A stretch of DNA of 64,000 nucleotides from Sphingomonas sp. BK235 (lineage in GTDB: Bacteria; Pseudomonadota; Alphaproteobacteria; Sphingomonadales; Sphingomonadaceae). Shown one piece after another: positions 18,370-27,173 of this stretch. The notes under the pieces are model-generated. The model was given only the letters and a program-made list of their open reading frames with translations, was not told where the DNA came from and ran no database searches. The stretch covers positions 558,001-622,000 of the forward strand of contig NZ_SLXN01000003.1 of NCBI RefSeq assembly GCF_004345855.1, in the 5' to 3' direction. Numbering within the stretch: position 1 is the first letter of the stretch; every line of letters starts with the position of its first letter. A program made the translations under genes and the position numbers.

Positions 18370-19134
18370 TCAGCGCCGCTCGACGTCGCTGGTGAACATA
18401 TAGCCCTCGTTGCGCACGGTGCGGATCAGCTCGTCGCCCCCGGGCGCGTCGTCGCGCGTCAGCTTGCGCCGCAGCCGGCTGACCTGGACGTCGATCGCGC
18501 GGTCGAAATGCTCGGCGTTGAGCCCGCGCGACAGGTCGAGCAGCTGGTCGCGGGTGAGCACGCGGCGCGGGTGTTCGGCGAAGGCGAGCAGCAGGCGGAA
18601 CTCGCCGTCGGAGAGGTTGATGACGACCTGGTCGGGGTCGAACAGCTGGCGCCCGACCGGATCGAGTCGCCAGCCTGCGAAGCGAAGATAAGGACGCCCC
18701 GAGCTCGGCGTCGCGCTGGCCGCGGCCTGATTGCGGCGCAGCACCGAGCGGATCCGCGCGAGCAGCTCGCGCGGATTGGCGGGCTTGGCGACATAATCGT
18801 CCGCGCCCATTTCGAGCCCGACGATGCGGTCGACCTCCTCGCTGATCACCGACATGATGATCACCGCCGGGCTGGTCGAGCGGTCGAGCGAGCGCAGGAT
18901 CGAGAGCCCGTCCTCGCCGGGCATCATCACGTCGAGCACGATCAGCGCGTAGCTCTCCTGCTCGAGCCGCGCGCGCATCTCGACACCGTCCGCCGCGACG
19001 TCGACGACATAGCCGTGGCCGGCGAGGAAGGCGGCGGTGAGCTCGCGGATGCCGGGATCGTCGTCGACGATGAGGATGCGGGTGGCGAGATCCACGGCAG
19101 GGTCCGGGGCGAGAGCGAGCGAGGCGTCGGGCAT
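18370..19134 (-). CDS. OmpR-family response regulator
   Basis: The 254-residue protein has a receiver domain (about 18-130) with acidic pocket DDD and phospho-accepting D68 in LIVLDVMMPGEDG. A C-terminal winged helix (about 155-250, ending RTVRNEGYMFTSDVERR) binds DNA. An open frame extends far upstream to 20310, but that extension is antisense to other genes, so the ATG at 19134 is used. No strong ribosome-binding site is visible, which leaves the exact start open. It precedes the sensor kinase gene on the same strand and probably regulates its own promoter in the gap to the divergent amidase gene at 19273. Confidence 0.93.
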   Translation of the reverse strand: MPDASLALAPDPAVDLATRILIVDDDPGIRELTAAFLAGHGYVVDVAADGVEMRARLEQESYALIVLDVMMPGEDGLSILRSLDRSTSPAVIIMSVISEEVDRIVGLEMGADDYVAKPANPRELLARIRSVLRRNQAAASATPSSGRPYLRFAGWRLDPVGRQLFDPDQVVINLSDGEFRLLLAFAEHPRRVLTRDQLLDLSRGLNAEHFDRAIDVQVSRLRRKLTRDDAPGGDELIRTVRNEGYMFTSDVERR

Positions 19135-19272
19135 GACGACCCGACTGGTGACCACGCGTATCGCGCGGATGACGCCGCTGCAACAAAGCGCGTTCGCACA
19201 CTCGCTGTGTCGCGCGTGCAACACTTGCGCGGCGAACCGCGTTGCTCTTGGGGAGCGGGCGAGGAGTGAGGT

Positions 19273-20100
19273 TTGACCAGGATCGCGGTTGTCCAGACCA
19301 CCAGCGGGATCGACCCCGCGCGCAACGCAGCGGCGCTGGCCGCGGCGATCGAGGAGGCGGGCGTGAACGGCGCGGAGATGGTGTTCACGCCCGAGATGTC
19401 GGGCGTGCTCGACCGCGACCGCGCGCGCGCGGCGCAGTCGATCGTGCGCGAGGGCGAGGACCAGGTGCTGGTCGCGGTGCGCGAGGCGGCGACGCGCGCG
19501 GGCGTGTGGGTGCAGCTCGGCTCGCTCGCGCTGCGGCGCCACGACGCGCGCTACGCCAACCGCAGTTTCGTGATCGATTCGCAGGGCAATATCCGCGCGC
19601 GCTACGACAAGATGCACCTGTTCGACGTCGATCTGCCCAGCGGCGAGAGCTGGCGCGAATCGGCGGCCTATGTCGCCGGCGACCGGCCGGTGCTGGCGGC
19701 GACGCCGCTGGGGCGGATGGGCCTGTCGATCTGCTACGACATGCGCTTCCCAGATCTGTACCGCGCGCTGTCGGACAATGGCGCCGCGATCCTGTCGGTG
19801 CCCGCCTCCTTCACGCGGCCGACCGGCGCCGCGCATTGGCACGTGCTGCTGCGCGCGCGCGCGATCGAGGCGGCGTGCTATGTCGTCGCCGCCGCGCAGA
19901 GCGGCATCCACGAGGACGGGCGCGCCACCTTCGGCCACTCGCTGGTGGTCGATCCCTGGGGCGAGGTGCTGCTCGACATGGGCGAGGGCGCCGGCATCGG
20001 CTATGCCGAGATTGACCCCGACATGCAGCGCGAGGTCCGCGCGCGCGTGCCCGCGTTGCAGCATCGCCGCGTCATTCCCGCGCCCATGGTGATCGGCTGA
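19273..20100 (+). CDS. Carbon-nitrogen hydrolase (nitrilase superfamily, Nit1-like amidase)
   Basis: The 275-residue enzyme carries the Glu-Lys-Cys triad: E41 in FTPEMSG, K113 in YDKMHLF and C154 in SICYDMRFP. The FDV following the lysine and the RFP after the cysteine are typical of the Nit/YbeM group, whose members hydrolyse deaminated glutathione. That role is a family-based guess. Translation appears to start at TTG (19273), with GAGGAGTGAGG directly upstream. The gene is divergent from the two-component system and is followed 105 bp later by rpsU. Confidence 0.92.
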   Translation: MTRIAVVQTTSGIDPARNAAALAAAIEEAGVNGAEMVFTPEMSGVLDRDRARAAQSIVREGEDQVLVAVREAATRAGVWVQLGSLALRRHDARYANRSFVIDSQGNIRARYDKMHLFDVDLPSGESWRESAAYVAGDRPVLAATPLGRMGLSICYDMRFPDLYRALSDNGAAILSVPASFTRPTGAAHWHVLLRARAIEAACYVVAAAQSGIHEDGRATFGHSLVVDPWGEVLLDMGEGAGIGYAEIDPDMQREVRARVPALQHRRVIPAPMVIG

Positions 20101-20205
20101 GCCGCGGTGCTTGCGGGGGCGCACCCATGCTGCTAGAGGCGGCGTGTTCGGCGCGGACCTCGTCCGCTGCCGCTTTAGCCGTTTGATCCGGAGTTTATCG
20201 GTTTT

Positions 20206-20412
20206 ATGCAGATCATCGTTCGCGACAACAACGTCGACCAGGCCCTTCGCGCGCTCAAGAAGAAGCTGCAGCGCGAGGGTGTGTATCGCGAGATGAAGCT
20301 GCGTCGCCACTATGAGAAGCCGTCGGAGAAGCGCGCGCGCGAGCGCGCCGCGGCGGTTCGTCGTGCGCGCAAGCTGGAGCGCAAGCGCGCCGAGCGCGAC
20401 GGGGCACGGTAA
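20206..20412 (+). CDS. rpsU: 30S ribosomal protein S21
   Basis: The 68-residue, strongly basic protein ([21 protein letters not shown], then a run of Arg/Lys-rich helices) is a full-length bacterial S21. It binds the small ribosomal subunit near the anti-Shine-Dalgarno region. A GGAG box lies 12 bases before the ATG, which is a long spacing. It stands alone between the amidase and FKBP genes. Confidence 0.98.
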   Translation: MQIIVRDNNVDQALRALKKKLQREGVYREMKLRRHYEKPSEKRARERAAAVRRARKLERKRAERDGAR

Positions 20413-20495
20413 GCCGCGCCGCCCCGTGCGGTCGAGCGCGGGGCCTGACGCCGCTTCTCTGCTGTTCGAACGAGCTACCGGGGTGTGCTGAACCC

Positions 20496-21044
20496 ATGTC
20501 GACTGTCACTGCCGTCCCGCTCCAGCCGGTCAAGCGCGCTTACGTGCTCTGGCTGGTCGCCGGCCTGCTGATCGCTTTGGTCGCCGGCGTCGCGCTAGCG
20601 CGCGCCGGCGACACGGGGATCGTCACGACCCCGTCGGGGCTGCGCTACAAGGTGCTCAAGGCGGGTGACCTCAAGGGGCCGACGCCGACCGACGCCGACG
20701 TCTCGCTGGTCAATTACGAGGGGCGGCTGGTCGACGGCACCGTCTTCGACAAGTCGCAGCAGCCGACGCCGCTGCCGGTCGCGGGTGTGGTGCCGGGCTT
20801 CTCCGAAGGGCTCAAGCTGATGCACAAGGGCGCGAAATACCGCCTCTGGATCAAGCCGGAGCTGGGGTACAAGGATCGCGCGGCCGGTCCGATCCCGCCC
20901 AATTCGACCTTGGTGTTCGACGTCGAGCTCCAGGATTTCATCCCCGAGGCGACGCTGCGCCAGCTGCAGATGCAGCAGCAGATGATGGGCGGCGGGATGC
21001 CGGGTATGCCCGGTATGCCGGGGGGCGCGCCGGGCGGGCGCTGA
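20496..21044 (+). CDS. Membrane-anchored FKBP-type peptidyl-prolyl isomerase
   Basis: The 182-residue protein has an N-terminal membrane anchor or signal (about 14-35, YVLWLVAGLLIALVAGVALA) and one FKBP domain (about 45-152, including VNYEGRLVDGTVFDKS and GFSEGLKLMHKGAKYRLWIKPE). It should act in the periplasm and speed proline cis-trans isomerisation during protein folding. The last 30 residues are a low-complexity Gln-Met then Met-Pro-Gly repeat tail. A good intrinsic terminator follows 34 bp after the stop. Confidence 0.94.
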   Translation: MSTVTAVPLQPVKRAYVLWLVAGLLIALVAGVALARAGDTGIVTTPSGLRYKVLKAGDLKGPTPTDADVSLVNYEGRLVDGTVFDKSQQPTPLPVAGVVPGFSEGLKLMHKGAKYRLWIKPELGYKDRAAGPIPPNSTLVFDVELQDFIPEATLRQLQMQQQMMGGGMPGMPGMPGGAPGGR

Positions 21045-21077
21045 CCGTCGCGGTCGGATCATGATGCGTAACGGGTG

Positions 21078-21104
21078 AGGGCGGCCGGGAGGTCGCCCTT
21101 TCTC
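21078..21104 (+). terminator. Intrinsic terminator after the FKBP gene
   Basis: The stem AGGGCGGCC pairs with GGTCGCCCT (one G-T pair) around the loop GGGA and is followed by TTCTC. It is placed 34 bp after the stop codon at 21044. Confidence 0.75.
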
Positions 21105-21232
21105 GTTCCGGTGCGGGCGACGTCGGGAAAGATGCCGCGGTGAGCATCCGCGATCTGTCGAGGTGCGGTGCGGCACCGGATAGCGCGAGACGGGTGGGAC
21201 CAGGCAAGTCTGGGTCACCCGTGATGAACCGT

Positions 21233-21467
21233 GCTCCTGCGGGAGCGAGACCTTTGCAAAAGCCGCGCAACGCTCCGCCGCTACCGTCATCCCGGACGTG
21301 TTCCGGGATCCACGCTTCCGTGAGAGCAACGCACCGTCGGTCTGCGGCACGGTGGATCCCGGACCAAGTCCGAGATGACGGAAGGTTTCGCAAAGGTCCC
21401 GCGGGAGCAGGAGCCCACTGCCGCAGTCACGACGCTCGTGGCTCTAGGCTCCTGCGTTCGCAGCAGC
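21233..21467. repeat. Composite of nested inverted repeats
   Basis: The core at 21284-21381 is an inverted repeat of the CCGTCATCCCGGA family with an internal spacer of about 40 bp. It is flanked by an outer pair of arms: GCTCCTGCGGGAGC plus GACCTTTGC at 21233, and the inverted counterpart GCAAAGGTC plus GGGAGCAGGAGC ending near 21413. A further hairpin GCTCCTGCG-TT-CGCAGCAGC lies at 21448-21467 and matches the element at 51934. So two repeat families are nested or joined here. Confidence 0.7.
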
Positions 21468-21646
21468 ACCCCGCTGGTTCAAACTAGGTGGATCAGAAGG
21501 CTAGGCAGCGCTCCACCCCCTCGGATGCTGCGCGACGGGCGCCTCGTCTCATCCGATCGCTGCCGCGTGAAGCGTACCCGCCGAGAAGCGTACCCGCTCG
21601 CCGGGCGTGAGCGGCGTGAGCGGACGATCCGGTACGAACCGCACGC

Positions 21647-21676
21647 AAAAAAAATAGCGGCCCGCAGGCCGCTATT
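21647..21676 (-). terminator. Strong intrinsic terminator of the 81-residue protein gene
   Basis: On the minus strand a perfect 10-bp stem (AATAGCGGCC / GGCCGCTATT, loop TGCG) is followed by a run of T. It lies 27 bp after the stop codon at 21704. It is the clearest Rho-independent terminator in the left half of the window. Confidence 0.93.
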
Positions 21677-21703
21677 CCTTACTTCCGAAGAAGCGCGATC
21701 AGC

Positions 21704-21949
21704 TCAGTTGCTGTCCGCGTCATCGTCCTCGTCGGCGACGACGACGATGCCCGCGACAACCGCCGCGGCCGCCAGGACGGCGACGATCACGCCACCACCA
21801 GCGACGTCGTTCTTCTTCGCCGACGGCGCAGCGGCGCGAGCCGACTTCGCCACCGAGAGGCTCGCCGCCGAATTGACGGGGGCGGCCACCGCCGGAGCAA
21901 CCGCCATGGTGGCGGCGGCAGCGGCGAGCATGTACTTGGCAAGACGCAT
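21704..21949 (-). CDS. Small exported protein with acidic C-terminus, function unknown
   Basis: The 81-residue protein has a signal peptide (MRLAKYMLAAAAATMAVAPAVAA) and a short Ala/Ser/Lys region. A hydrophobic helix follows (about 51-71, GGGVIVAVLAAAAVVAGIVVV), then a very acidic tail (DEDDDADSN). This suggests a small inner-membrane protein with one membrane segment. I do not recognise a named family; short proteins of this style are frequent in sphingomonads. Its own strong terminator suggests a highly expressed single-gene transcript. Confidence 0.75.
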   Translation of the reverse strand: MRLAKYMLAAAAATMAVAPAVAAPVNSAASLSVAKSARAAAPSAKKNDVAGGGVIVAVLAAAAVVAGIVVVADEDDDADSN

Positions 21950-22060
21950 GTCAAACTCCCTTTGCGTTCCGTTCGTCCCTTACCGAGGCACATACGAAAT
22001 GCAAGGGGGAAGCTGGTCGTTTGTGGCGATAGTGCGGCATCTCGGCCACGCCGGTCGCGA

Positions 22061-22891
22061 TCAGCTCTGCAGCACCCATTCCTCGGACCCCTCGAGGCCG
22101 AGGGCGGTCAGCTTCCCGCTCGCATAGGCGCCGGTGTCGATCCCGATCCGGTTGGGCTGGCGGTCCACCTCGTCGGTGATCGTATGGCCGTGGACGATCA
22201 TCTTGGGATGCGGCTTGCGATGGTCGAGGAAGGTGCGGCGGATCCAGCGCAGGTCCGCGGGCACCTGCTCGGCGAGCGGCACCTCGGGGCGGATGCCCGC
22301 GTGGACGAAGGCATAGTCACCCGATTCGACGAGATCCTCGAACCCGGCGAGGAAGGCGCGATGCGCGTCGGGGATCAGCTCGGGCAGCCGATCGATCAGC
22401 TCGGCATAGTCGAGCCGATCATATTCCTCGCGGGTCAGGCCGTAGCTCATCAGCGTCTCGCGTCCGCCGACGCGGCAGAACAGTCGCAGCGCCTCGACGT
22501 CGCCGTCGAGCGCGAGGAGCAGGACCTCTTCATGGTTGCCCATCAGGAACCGCGTGCCCGCCCGCCGCGCCGACAGCTCGATCAGTCGCGCCACCACGCC
22601 CGCCGAGTCCGGCCCGCGATCCACGAGATCGCCGAGGAAGATCAGCGACGTGTCGGCGGGCGTCCGCGCGGCATCGTCGGCCTCGATCTGCGCCAGCAGC
22701 CGGTCCAGCTCGCTCAGGCAGCCATGGACATCGCCGATCGCATACACCCGCGTCCCCGGTGCGGTGGCGAAGACCGCGGCCTTGGCCGAACGGGAGGAAC
22801 GCAGGAACTTCGAGAGCATATGCGCGGGAACGTCGGCGGGAGGGAGGGGGAACGCGCCGCCATAGGCGGCACGCTGGCGAGGGGCAACCAT
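22061..22891 (-). CDS. Calcineurin-like metallophosphoesterase (PPP family)
   Basis: The 276-residue protein carries the full metal-site set of the PPP phosphatases: GDVHGC (about 53-58), GDLVDRGPDS, GNHEE and a late HGH. Bacterial relatives act as serine/threonine protein phosphatases or as diadenosine tetraphosphatases (ApaH-like); the sequence does not decide between them. The start at 22891 has only a weak ribosome-binding site, and ATG at 22819 would also keep all motifs. It is divergent from galU. Confidence 0.9.
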   Translation of the reverse strand: MVAPRQRAAYGGAFPLPPADVPAHMLSKFLRSSRSAKAAVFATAPGTRVYAIGDVHGCLSELDRLLAQIEADDAARTPADTSLIFLGDLVDRGPDSAGVVARLIELSARRAGTRFLMGNHEEVLLLALDGDVEALRLFCRVGGRETLMSYGLTREEYDRLDYAELIDRLPELIPDAHRAFLAGFEDLVESGDYAFVHAGIRPEVPLAEQVPADLRWIRRTFLDHRKPHPKMIVHGHTITDEVDRQPNRIGIDTGAYASGKLTALGLEGSEEWVLQS

Positions 22892-23025
22892 CGACCGGAC
22901 CCGTCATGCATACGGATTTGGTGCAGTGCAACACGAATCGGGTCGCGCTATCGTTACGCCGGCGCTAACGCGTTTGCCCGAACGAGCGGTGCCCGGTACA
23001 TGCCGCGCGCCACAAGGAGGATCGA

Positions 23026-23895
23026 ATGACCATCAAGCCCGTGCGTAAGGCCATCTTTCCCGTCGCCGGTCTGGGAACGCGTTTCCTTCCCGCCACCAAG
23101 GCGATGCCGAAGGAGATGCTGACGGTCGTCGACAAGCCGCTGATCCAATATGCCGTCGAGGAAGCGCTCGAGGCGGGTATCGAGCAGCTCATCTTCGTCA
23201 CGGGCCGCGGCAAGGGCGCGCTGGAAGATCATTTCGACGTCTCGTTCGAGCTGGAGACGACGATGCGCGCGCGCGGCAAGAGCCTCGCGGTGATCGAGAC
23301 GATCCGGCAGCAGCCGGGCTCGCCGGTCTATGTCCGTCAGCAGGAGCCGCTCGGGCTCGGCCATGCGGTGTGGTGCGCGCGCGAAATCGTCGGCGACGAG
23401 CCCTTCGCGGTGCTGCTCCCCGACGAGCTGATGGTGGGCTCGCCCAACTTCCTCAAGCAGATGGTCGACGCCTATCAGCAGGTCGGCGGCAACGTCATCG
23501 GCGCGCTCGAGGTCGCTCCCGAAGAGACCAACAAATACGGCATCATCTCGCCGGGCCAGCGCGACGGCGCGCTGACCGAGGTGACCGCGCTGGTCGAGAA
23601 GCCGGCGGTCGGCTCGGCCCCGTCCAACCTGATGATCCCGGGCCGCTACATCCTCCAGCCCGAGGTCATGCAGATTCTCGGTGCCAAGGAGACGGGCGCG
23701 GGCGGCGAGATCCAGCTCACCGACGCCATGGCCAAGCTGATCGGCCGCCAGCCGTTCCACGGCTTCACCTTCAACGGCGAGCGCTTCGACTGCGGCGACA
23801 AGACCGGCTTCATCATGGCCAATCTCGCGCTGGCGCTGGCGCGCGATGACATCGGCCCGGCGGTGCGCGCCTTCGCGCAGCAGCGGCTGGGGTAA
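23026..23895 (+). CDS. galU: UTP-glucose-1-phosphate uridylyltransferase
   Basis: The 289-residue enzyme makes UDP-glucose from UTP and glucose 1-phosphate, feeding envelope polysaccharides and glycolipids. The nucleotide-binding signature GLGTRFLPATKAMPKEM is near the N-terminus, followed by EALEAGIEQLIFVTGRGK and the uridine-site region HAVWCAREIVGDEPFAVLLPDE. It begins after an ideal AAGGAGGATCGA ribosome-binding site. It is convergent with the MoeB-like gene across a gap containing an 11-G run. Confidence 0.97.
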   Translation: MTIKPVRKAIFPVAGLGTRFLPATKAMPKEMLTVVDKPLIQYAVEEALEAGIEQLIFVTGRGKGALEDHFDVSFELETTMRARGKSLAVIETIRQQPGSPVYVRQQEPLGLGHAVWCAREIVGDEPFAVLLPDELMVGSPNFLKQMVDAYQQVGGNVIGALEVAPEETNKYGIISPGQRDGALTEVTALVEKPAVGSAPSNLMIPGRYILQPEVMQILGAKETGAGGEIQLTDAMAKLIGRQPFHGFTFNGERFDCGDKTGFIMANLALALARDDIGPAVRAFAQQRLG

Positions 23896-23967
23896 GTGGC
23901 GGGGGGCGCGTCGCTCGGTGACGCTCGCCCGCGAGCCGTCGCGTGGCGCCCCTCACCGACGCCAGAC

Positions 23968-23978
23968 GGGGGGGGGGG
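23968..23978. repeat. Homopolymer of eleven G
   Basis: A run of 11 G lies in the convergent gap between galU and the MoeB-like gene. It is outside any coding region, so length changes would have no direct effect on a protein. Confidence 0.85.
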
Positions 23979-24012
23979 CGGGCGAGTGGCCGGCGAAAGC
24001 CTCCCGCCCCGC

Positions 24013-24780
24013 TCAGCCCGCAGTCGCGGGCGCGCCGCACGCCGGGCAGCCCGGGTCTTTCGGCAGTGACAAGGTGCGAAAGCGCAGCGCGAGCAGGTCG
24101 ATCAGCACCAGCTTGCCCGCGCTGTCGTCGCCGAAGGGCGCGATCTGGCGGATCACCTCGAGCGCGGCGAGGCTGCCGACCACGCCGGTGACAGGCCCGA
24201 GCACGCCCTCCTCGGCACAGGTGAGCCCGTCGCGCTGCGGCGCCGCCCCGACGAAGCAGCGGTAGCACGGCCGATCCGCCTCCCAGCCGCGGAACACGCC
24301 GATCTGGCCCTCGAACCGGCCGACCGCGGCGGAGACCAGCGCGACACGGCGCGCGAGCGACGCATCGGCGACCGCGAGCCGGGTGTCGAAATTGTCGCTG
24401 CCGTCGATCACCGCGTCGGCGCCGTCGATCAGTGCGCCCGCCTCATCGCGGCCCAGGCGGGTGACATGGGGCACCACCTCGACATGCGGATTGAGCCGCG
24501 CCAGCGCCGTTGCGGCTGCCTGTGCCTTGGGCACGCCGAGATCGTCGGTGGTGTAGAGCGTCTGGCGCTGGAGATTGCTCGCGTCGACGCGATCGTCGTC
24601 GATCACGTCGAGCCGCCCGACACCGGCCGCGGCGAGATAGTGGAGCACGGGCGATCCGATACCCCCCGCGCCCACCACCGCGACGCGCGCGCGGCGCAGC
24701 CGAAGCTGTCCCGCGCCGCCGATCTCGGGCAGCACGATGTGGCGGGCGTAGCGCGCGAGCTCGTCGGGGCCGAGCGTCAT
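24013..24780 (-). CDS. MoeB/ThiF-family adenylyltransferase
   Basis: The 255-residue E1-like enzyme has the ATP-binding motif VGAGGIGSPVLHYLAAAG, the helix DASNLQRQTLY, a catalytic cysteine in LTCAEEGVLGP and two zinc CxxC pairs (CYRC and CPAC). Such proteins adenylate the C-terminus of a sulfur carrier protein such as MoaD or ThiS, and MoeB is the best fit. The ATG at 24780 overlaps the stop of the upstream 120-residue gene as ATGA, so it is translationally coupled to a dut-hypothetical-moeB operon. Confidence 0.93.
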   Translation of the reverse strand: MTLGPDELARYARHIVLPEIGGAGQLRLRRARVAVVGAGGIGSPVLHYLAAAGVGRLDVIDDDRVDASNLQRQTLYTTDDLGVPKAQAAATALARLNPHVEVVPHVTRLGRDEAGALIDGADAVIDGSDNFDTRLAVADASLARRVALVSAAVGRFEGQIGVFRGWEADRPCYRCFVGAAPQRDGLTCAEEGVLGPVTGVVGSLAALEVIRQIAPFGDDSAGKLVLIDLLALRFRTLSLPKDPGCPACGAPATAG

Positions 24781-25139
24781 GGCCAATCGAACACGAGCGC
24801 GGTGCGATACCAGCCGGCGGCGGGCACGTCGGCGACGTTGCCGCGGACCGCGCGCAGCGTCAGCCCGGAGGCATATTGCTCGACGGTCGGGCAGTCGATC
24901 GCGCGTGGCACGATCCGGCGCACCTGACCATCGGCGCTGACGAACACGACGAAGTCCACCGCCACCCGGTGCGTCTCGGGCGTCGCGCAGCGGCCGGCTC
25001 GGACCTCGTCGCGGACGAAGGCGGTGATCGACTCGCTGGGCTCCCAGCGGCGCAGCAGCGGGAGCTGTTGCAGCGCGCTCCAGTCGGTCGGGGGAGCGAG
25101 CGGCGACGCCTGGAGCAGCAGCGCCAGCGCGACGCTCAC
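24777..25139 (-). CDS. Hypothetical exported protein between dut and the MoeB-like gene
   Basis: The 120-residue protein starts with a hydrophobic segment ([15 protein letters not shown]) that is probably a short signal peptide. The region [31 protein letters not shown] resembles the C-terminal fold of TonB-like proteins, with a pair of cysteines about 30 residues apart. I do not assign a function. It begins at GTG overlapping the dut stop by four bases (GTGA) and ends overlapping the MoeB-like start, so all three genes are coupled. Confidence 0.8.
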   Translation of the reverse strand: MSVALALLLQASPLAPPTDWSALQQLPLLRRWEPSESITAFVRDEVRAGRCATPETHRVAVDFVVFVSADGQVRRIVPRAIDCPTVEQYASGLTLRAVRGNVADVPAAGWYRTALVFDWP

Positions 25140-25582
25140 CGCCCCGTCGATCCGAAGCCGCCCGCGCCGCGCGGTGTGTCGTCGAGCGTCTCGGTCTCGA
25201 CGATCTGCGCCGCGGTCAGCGCGGCGGGGACGAGCTGCGCGATCCGCTCGCCCCGCGTGACCGCGAAGGGCGCATCGCCGAGATTGGCGAGGATCACCTT
25301 GACCTCGCCGCGATAGTCGCAGTCGATCGTGCCGGGTGTGTTGAGGCAGGTGAGGCCGTGCTTGAGCGCCAGCCCGGAGCGCGGACGTACCTGCACCTCA
25401 TAGCCGGCCGGGATGGCGAGCGCGAAGCCGGTCGCCACCGCATGGCGCGCGCCGGGCGCCAGCGTGACGTCCTCGGCGGCGACCACGTCCATCCCCGCCG
25501 CGCCGGCGCTGGCATAGGCAGGAAGCGGCAGCCCCGCGCCATGAGGCAGGCGGCGGAGCTGGAGAGTGATCTGTTGGGTCAT
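25136..25582 (-). CDS. dut: dUTP diphosphatase
   Basis: The 148-residue trimeric dUTPase hydrolyses dUTP to dUMP, keeping uracil out of DNA. All five motifs are visible, including [39 protein letters not shown] and the C-terminal [11 protein letters not shown]. The ATG at 25582 matches the family's usual N-terminus; the longer in-frame extension is not family-like. In many alphaproteobacteria dut follows coaBC directly, but here coaBC is 15 kb away on the same strand. Confidence 0.97.
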   Translation of the reverse strand: MTQQITLQLRRLPHGAGLPLPAYASAGAAGMDVVAAEDVTLAPGARHAVATGFALAIPAGYEVQVRPRSGLALKHGLTCLNTPGTIDCDYRGEVKVILANLGDAPFAVTRGERIAQLVPAALTAAQIVETETLDDTPRGAGGFGSTGR

Positions 25583-25710
25583 CCCCGCCGTCTTAGCCGA
25601 TGCCGCGCGCGCGTTGAAGCGCGCAGCCGGGGCGCGCTCAAGCGAGCGTTGACCTCGCAGAACAATTGCTTGTCCCTGGCGGATCGCGATGCGGGGAGGC
25701 GTCGGGTCGA

Positions 25711-27111
25711 TCAGCCGAGGCGGCGCAGCACCTCGTACCAATAATCGAGCTCTTTGCCGAAGGCGCGGAGCGGTACCCTTTCGTCGGTCCCATGCGCGCG
25801 GTTGTCCTCCGGCAGCACCAGGCCGAGGCTGCCCGCGCCCCAGGTCGGGATCCCGGCGCGGCGATACTCGCGTCCCTCGGTCCCGCCCGACGACATCACC
25901 GGCTGGAGGATCGCGCCGGGGTAGGTGGCGGAGAGACCCGCCTGGAGGAGCGCGGTCACCTCCGCGCGCGGCTCGGACACGGGGCTCTCCACCGCTTCGC
26001 CGACCAGCGTCACCGCCGCGCCGGCCCCCGCCGCGTCGGCGATCTGGCGCCTGACCGACTCGACCGCGACTCCCGGCAGGATGCGACAGTTCACCGTCGC
26101 GGTCGCGTCCTGCGCGAGCGCGTTGGGGGCGTTGCCCGCGCTGAGCATCGTCGCCACGCAGGTGCTCCAGAGCATCGTCGACACGTCGGGATGGCGCCGG
26201 ATGACCGCGAAGGCCGCGGCATCGTCGGGCACGGTCGTCAGCTTCGTCAATGCCGCGCCCAGCGCTCCGCCGCGCTCCGCCGCGGTGCGCGCGACCATGC
26301 CGCGGGTCACGCTGTTGAGCGCGACGGGGAAGCGCATCGCCTCGATTCGCGTGACCGCCCGCGCGAGCTCGTAGATCGCATTGTCGGCGCGGGGCACCGA
26401 GCTATGGCCGCCGCGGTTCTTGACCGTCACCGCGAAGGTGGCGTTGGTCTTCTCCGCGGACTGCATGCCGAAAGCGATCGGGCGCCCGTCCGCCGTCACC
26501 GATCCGCCGCCCGCGTCCGCGTTGAGCGCATAGGCGGCGCGCGCGACCCAGGGATGCGCGATCACCGCGCGGGTCGACCGCATCCCGGTCTCCTCGTCGC
26601 CCGAGAAAGCGAGCAGCAGGTCGCGCCGCGGGCGCCATCCCGCCCGGCGTAACCGCGCGAACGTCTCCACCAGCACCGCGACGCCGAACTTATTGTCCTG
26701 CGTGCCGCGGCCGTAGAGATAGCCGTCCTTCTCCACCGGGCGATACGGATCGGTCGCCCAATTGGCCGCGACCGCGTCCACGACGTCCATGTGCGCCAAC
26801 AGCGCCACTGGTTGCAGCGACGCGTCGCGCCCCGCGTAGCGAACGATCAGGCCCATCGTCTGCTCGCCGTCGATCGTCACCGGTCGACGCACGATGTCGT
26901 CGGCGGTGAAGCCCGCCTCGGTCAGACGGGCCGCGATCAGATCCACCAGCTCGGGAACGCGGCCGCGCCCCTTCGCCGTCGGGATCGCCACCAGCCGCTT
27001 CAGCAGGTCGACGGCGGCGGCGCGATCCGCCGCGGTCGGCGCGGGCGGGGGGGCGGTGGCCGCGGCGGCGGGGGACGCCAGGAGGCAGAGGGCGAGGGCG
27101 ATCCGCAGCAT
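25711..27111 (-). CDS. M20-family metallopeptidase, exported
   Basis: The 466-residue protein has a signal peptide ([18 protein letters not shown]). The catalytic domain has zinc ligands in [20 protein letters not shown] and FSGDEETGM, and a late histidine in [12 protein letters not shown] dimerisation insert starts near [11 protein letters not shown]20 enzymes cleave dipeptides, N-acyl amino acids or similar amides, and the periplasmic location suggests processing of imported substrates. The start at 27111 is preferred because the signal peptide begins there. It lies 62 bp after the TonB-dependent receptor gene on the same strand and looks like the last gene of a four-gene unit. Confidence 0.93.
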   Translation of the reverse strand: MLRIALALCLLASPAAAATAPPPAPTAADRAAAVDLLKRLVAIPTAKGRGRVPELVDLIAARLTEAGFTADDIVRRPVTIDGEQTMGLIVRYAGRDASLQPVALLAHMDVVDAVAANWATDPYRPVEKDGYLYGRGTQDNKFGVAVLVETFARLRRAGWRPRRDLLLAFSGDEETGMRSTRAVIAHPWVARAAYALNADAGGGSVTADGRPIAFGMQSAEKTNATFAVTVKNRGGHSSVPRADNAIYELARAVTRIEAMRFPVALNSVTRGMVARTAAERGGALGAALTKLTTVPDDAAAFAVIRRHPDVSTMLWSTCVATMLSAGNAPNALAQDATATVNCRILPGVAVESVRRQIADAAGAGAAVTLVGEAVESPVSEPRAEVTALLQAGLSATYPGAILQPVMSSGGTEGREYRRAGIPTWGAGSLGLVLPEDNRAHGTDERVPLRAFGKELDYWYEVLRRLG

Positions 27112-27173
27112 CTTCAGCTCCGTGCTTGGTCGATCGGCGGGCGGGAGGCGTCGCTCCCGCCCGCGCTGGATCG

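Larger units (their letters stand above)
21045..21703. other. Gene-free stretch with terminators and nested inverted repeats
   Basis: This 659-bp gap lies between two convergent genes. It contains the FKBP terminator (21078-21104), a nested inverted-repeat composite (21233-21467) and the strong terminator of the small exported protein gene (21647-21676). The part at 21480-21640 shows nothing I can name. Confidence 0.7.

Noticed and set aside
19135..20310. N-terminal extension of the response regulator frame
   Set aside because: The extension lies antisense to the amidase and rpsU genes and shows no domain. The receiver domain begins about 18 residues after the ATG at 19134.
21470..21500. GGTTCAAACTA, which looks like a tRNA T-arm
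   Set aside because: No matching acceptor, D or anticodon arms could be found around it.
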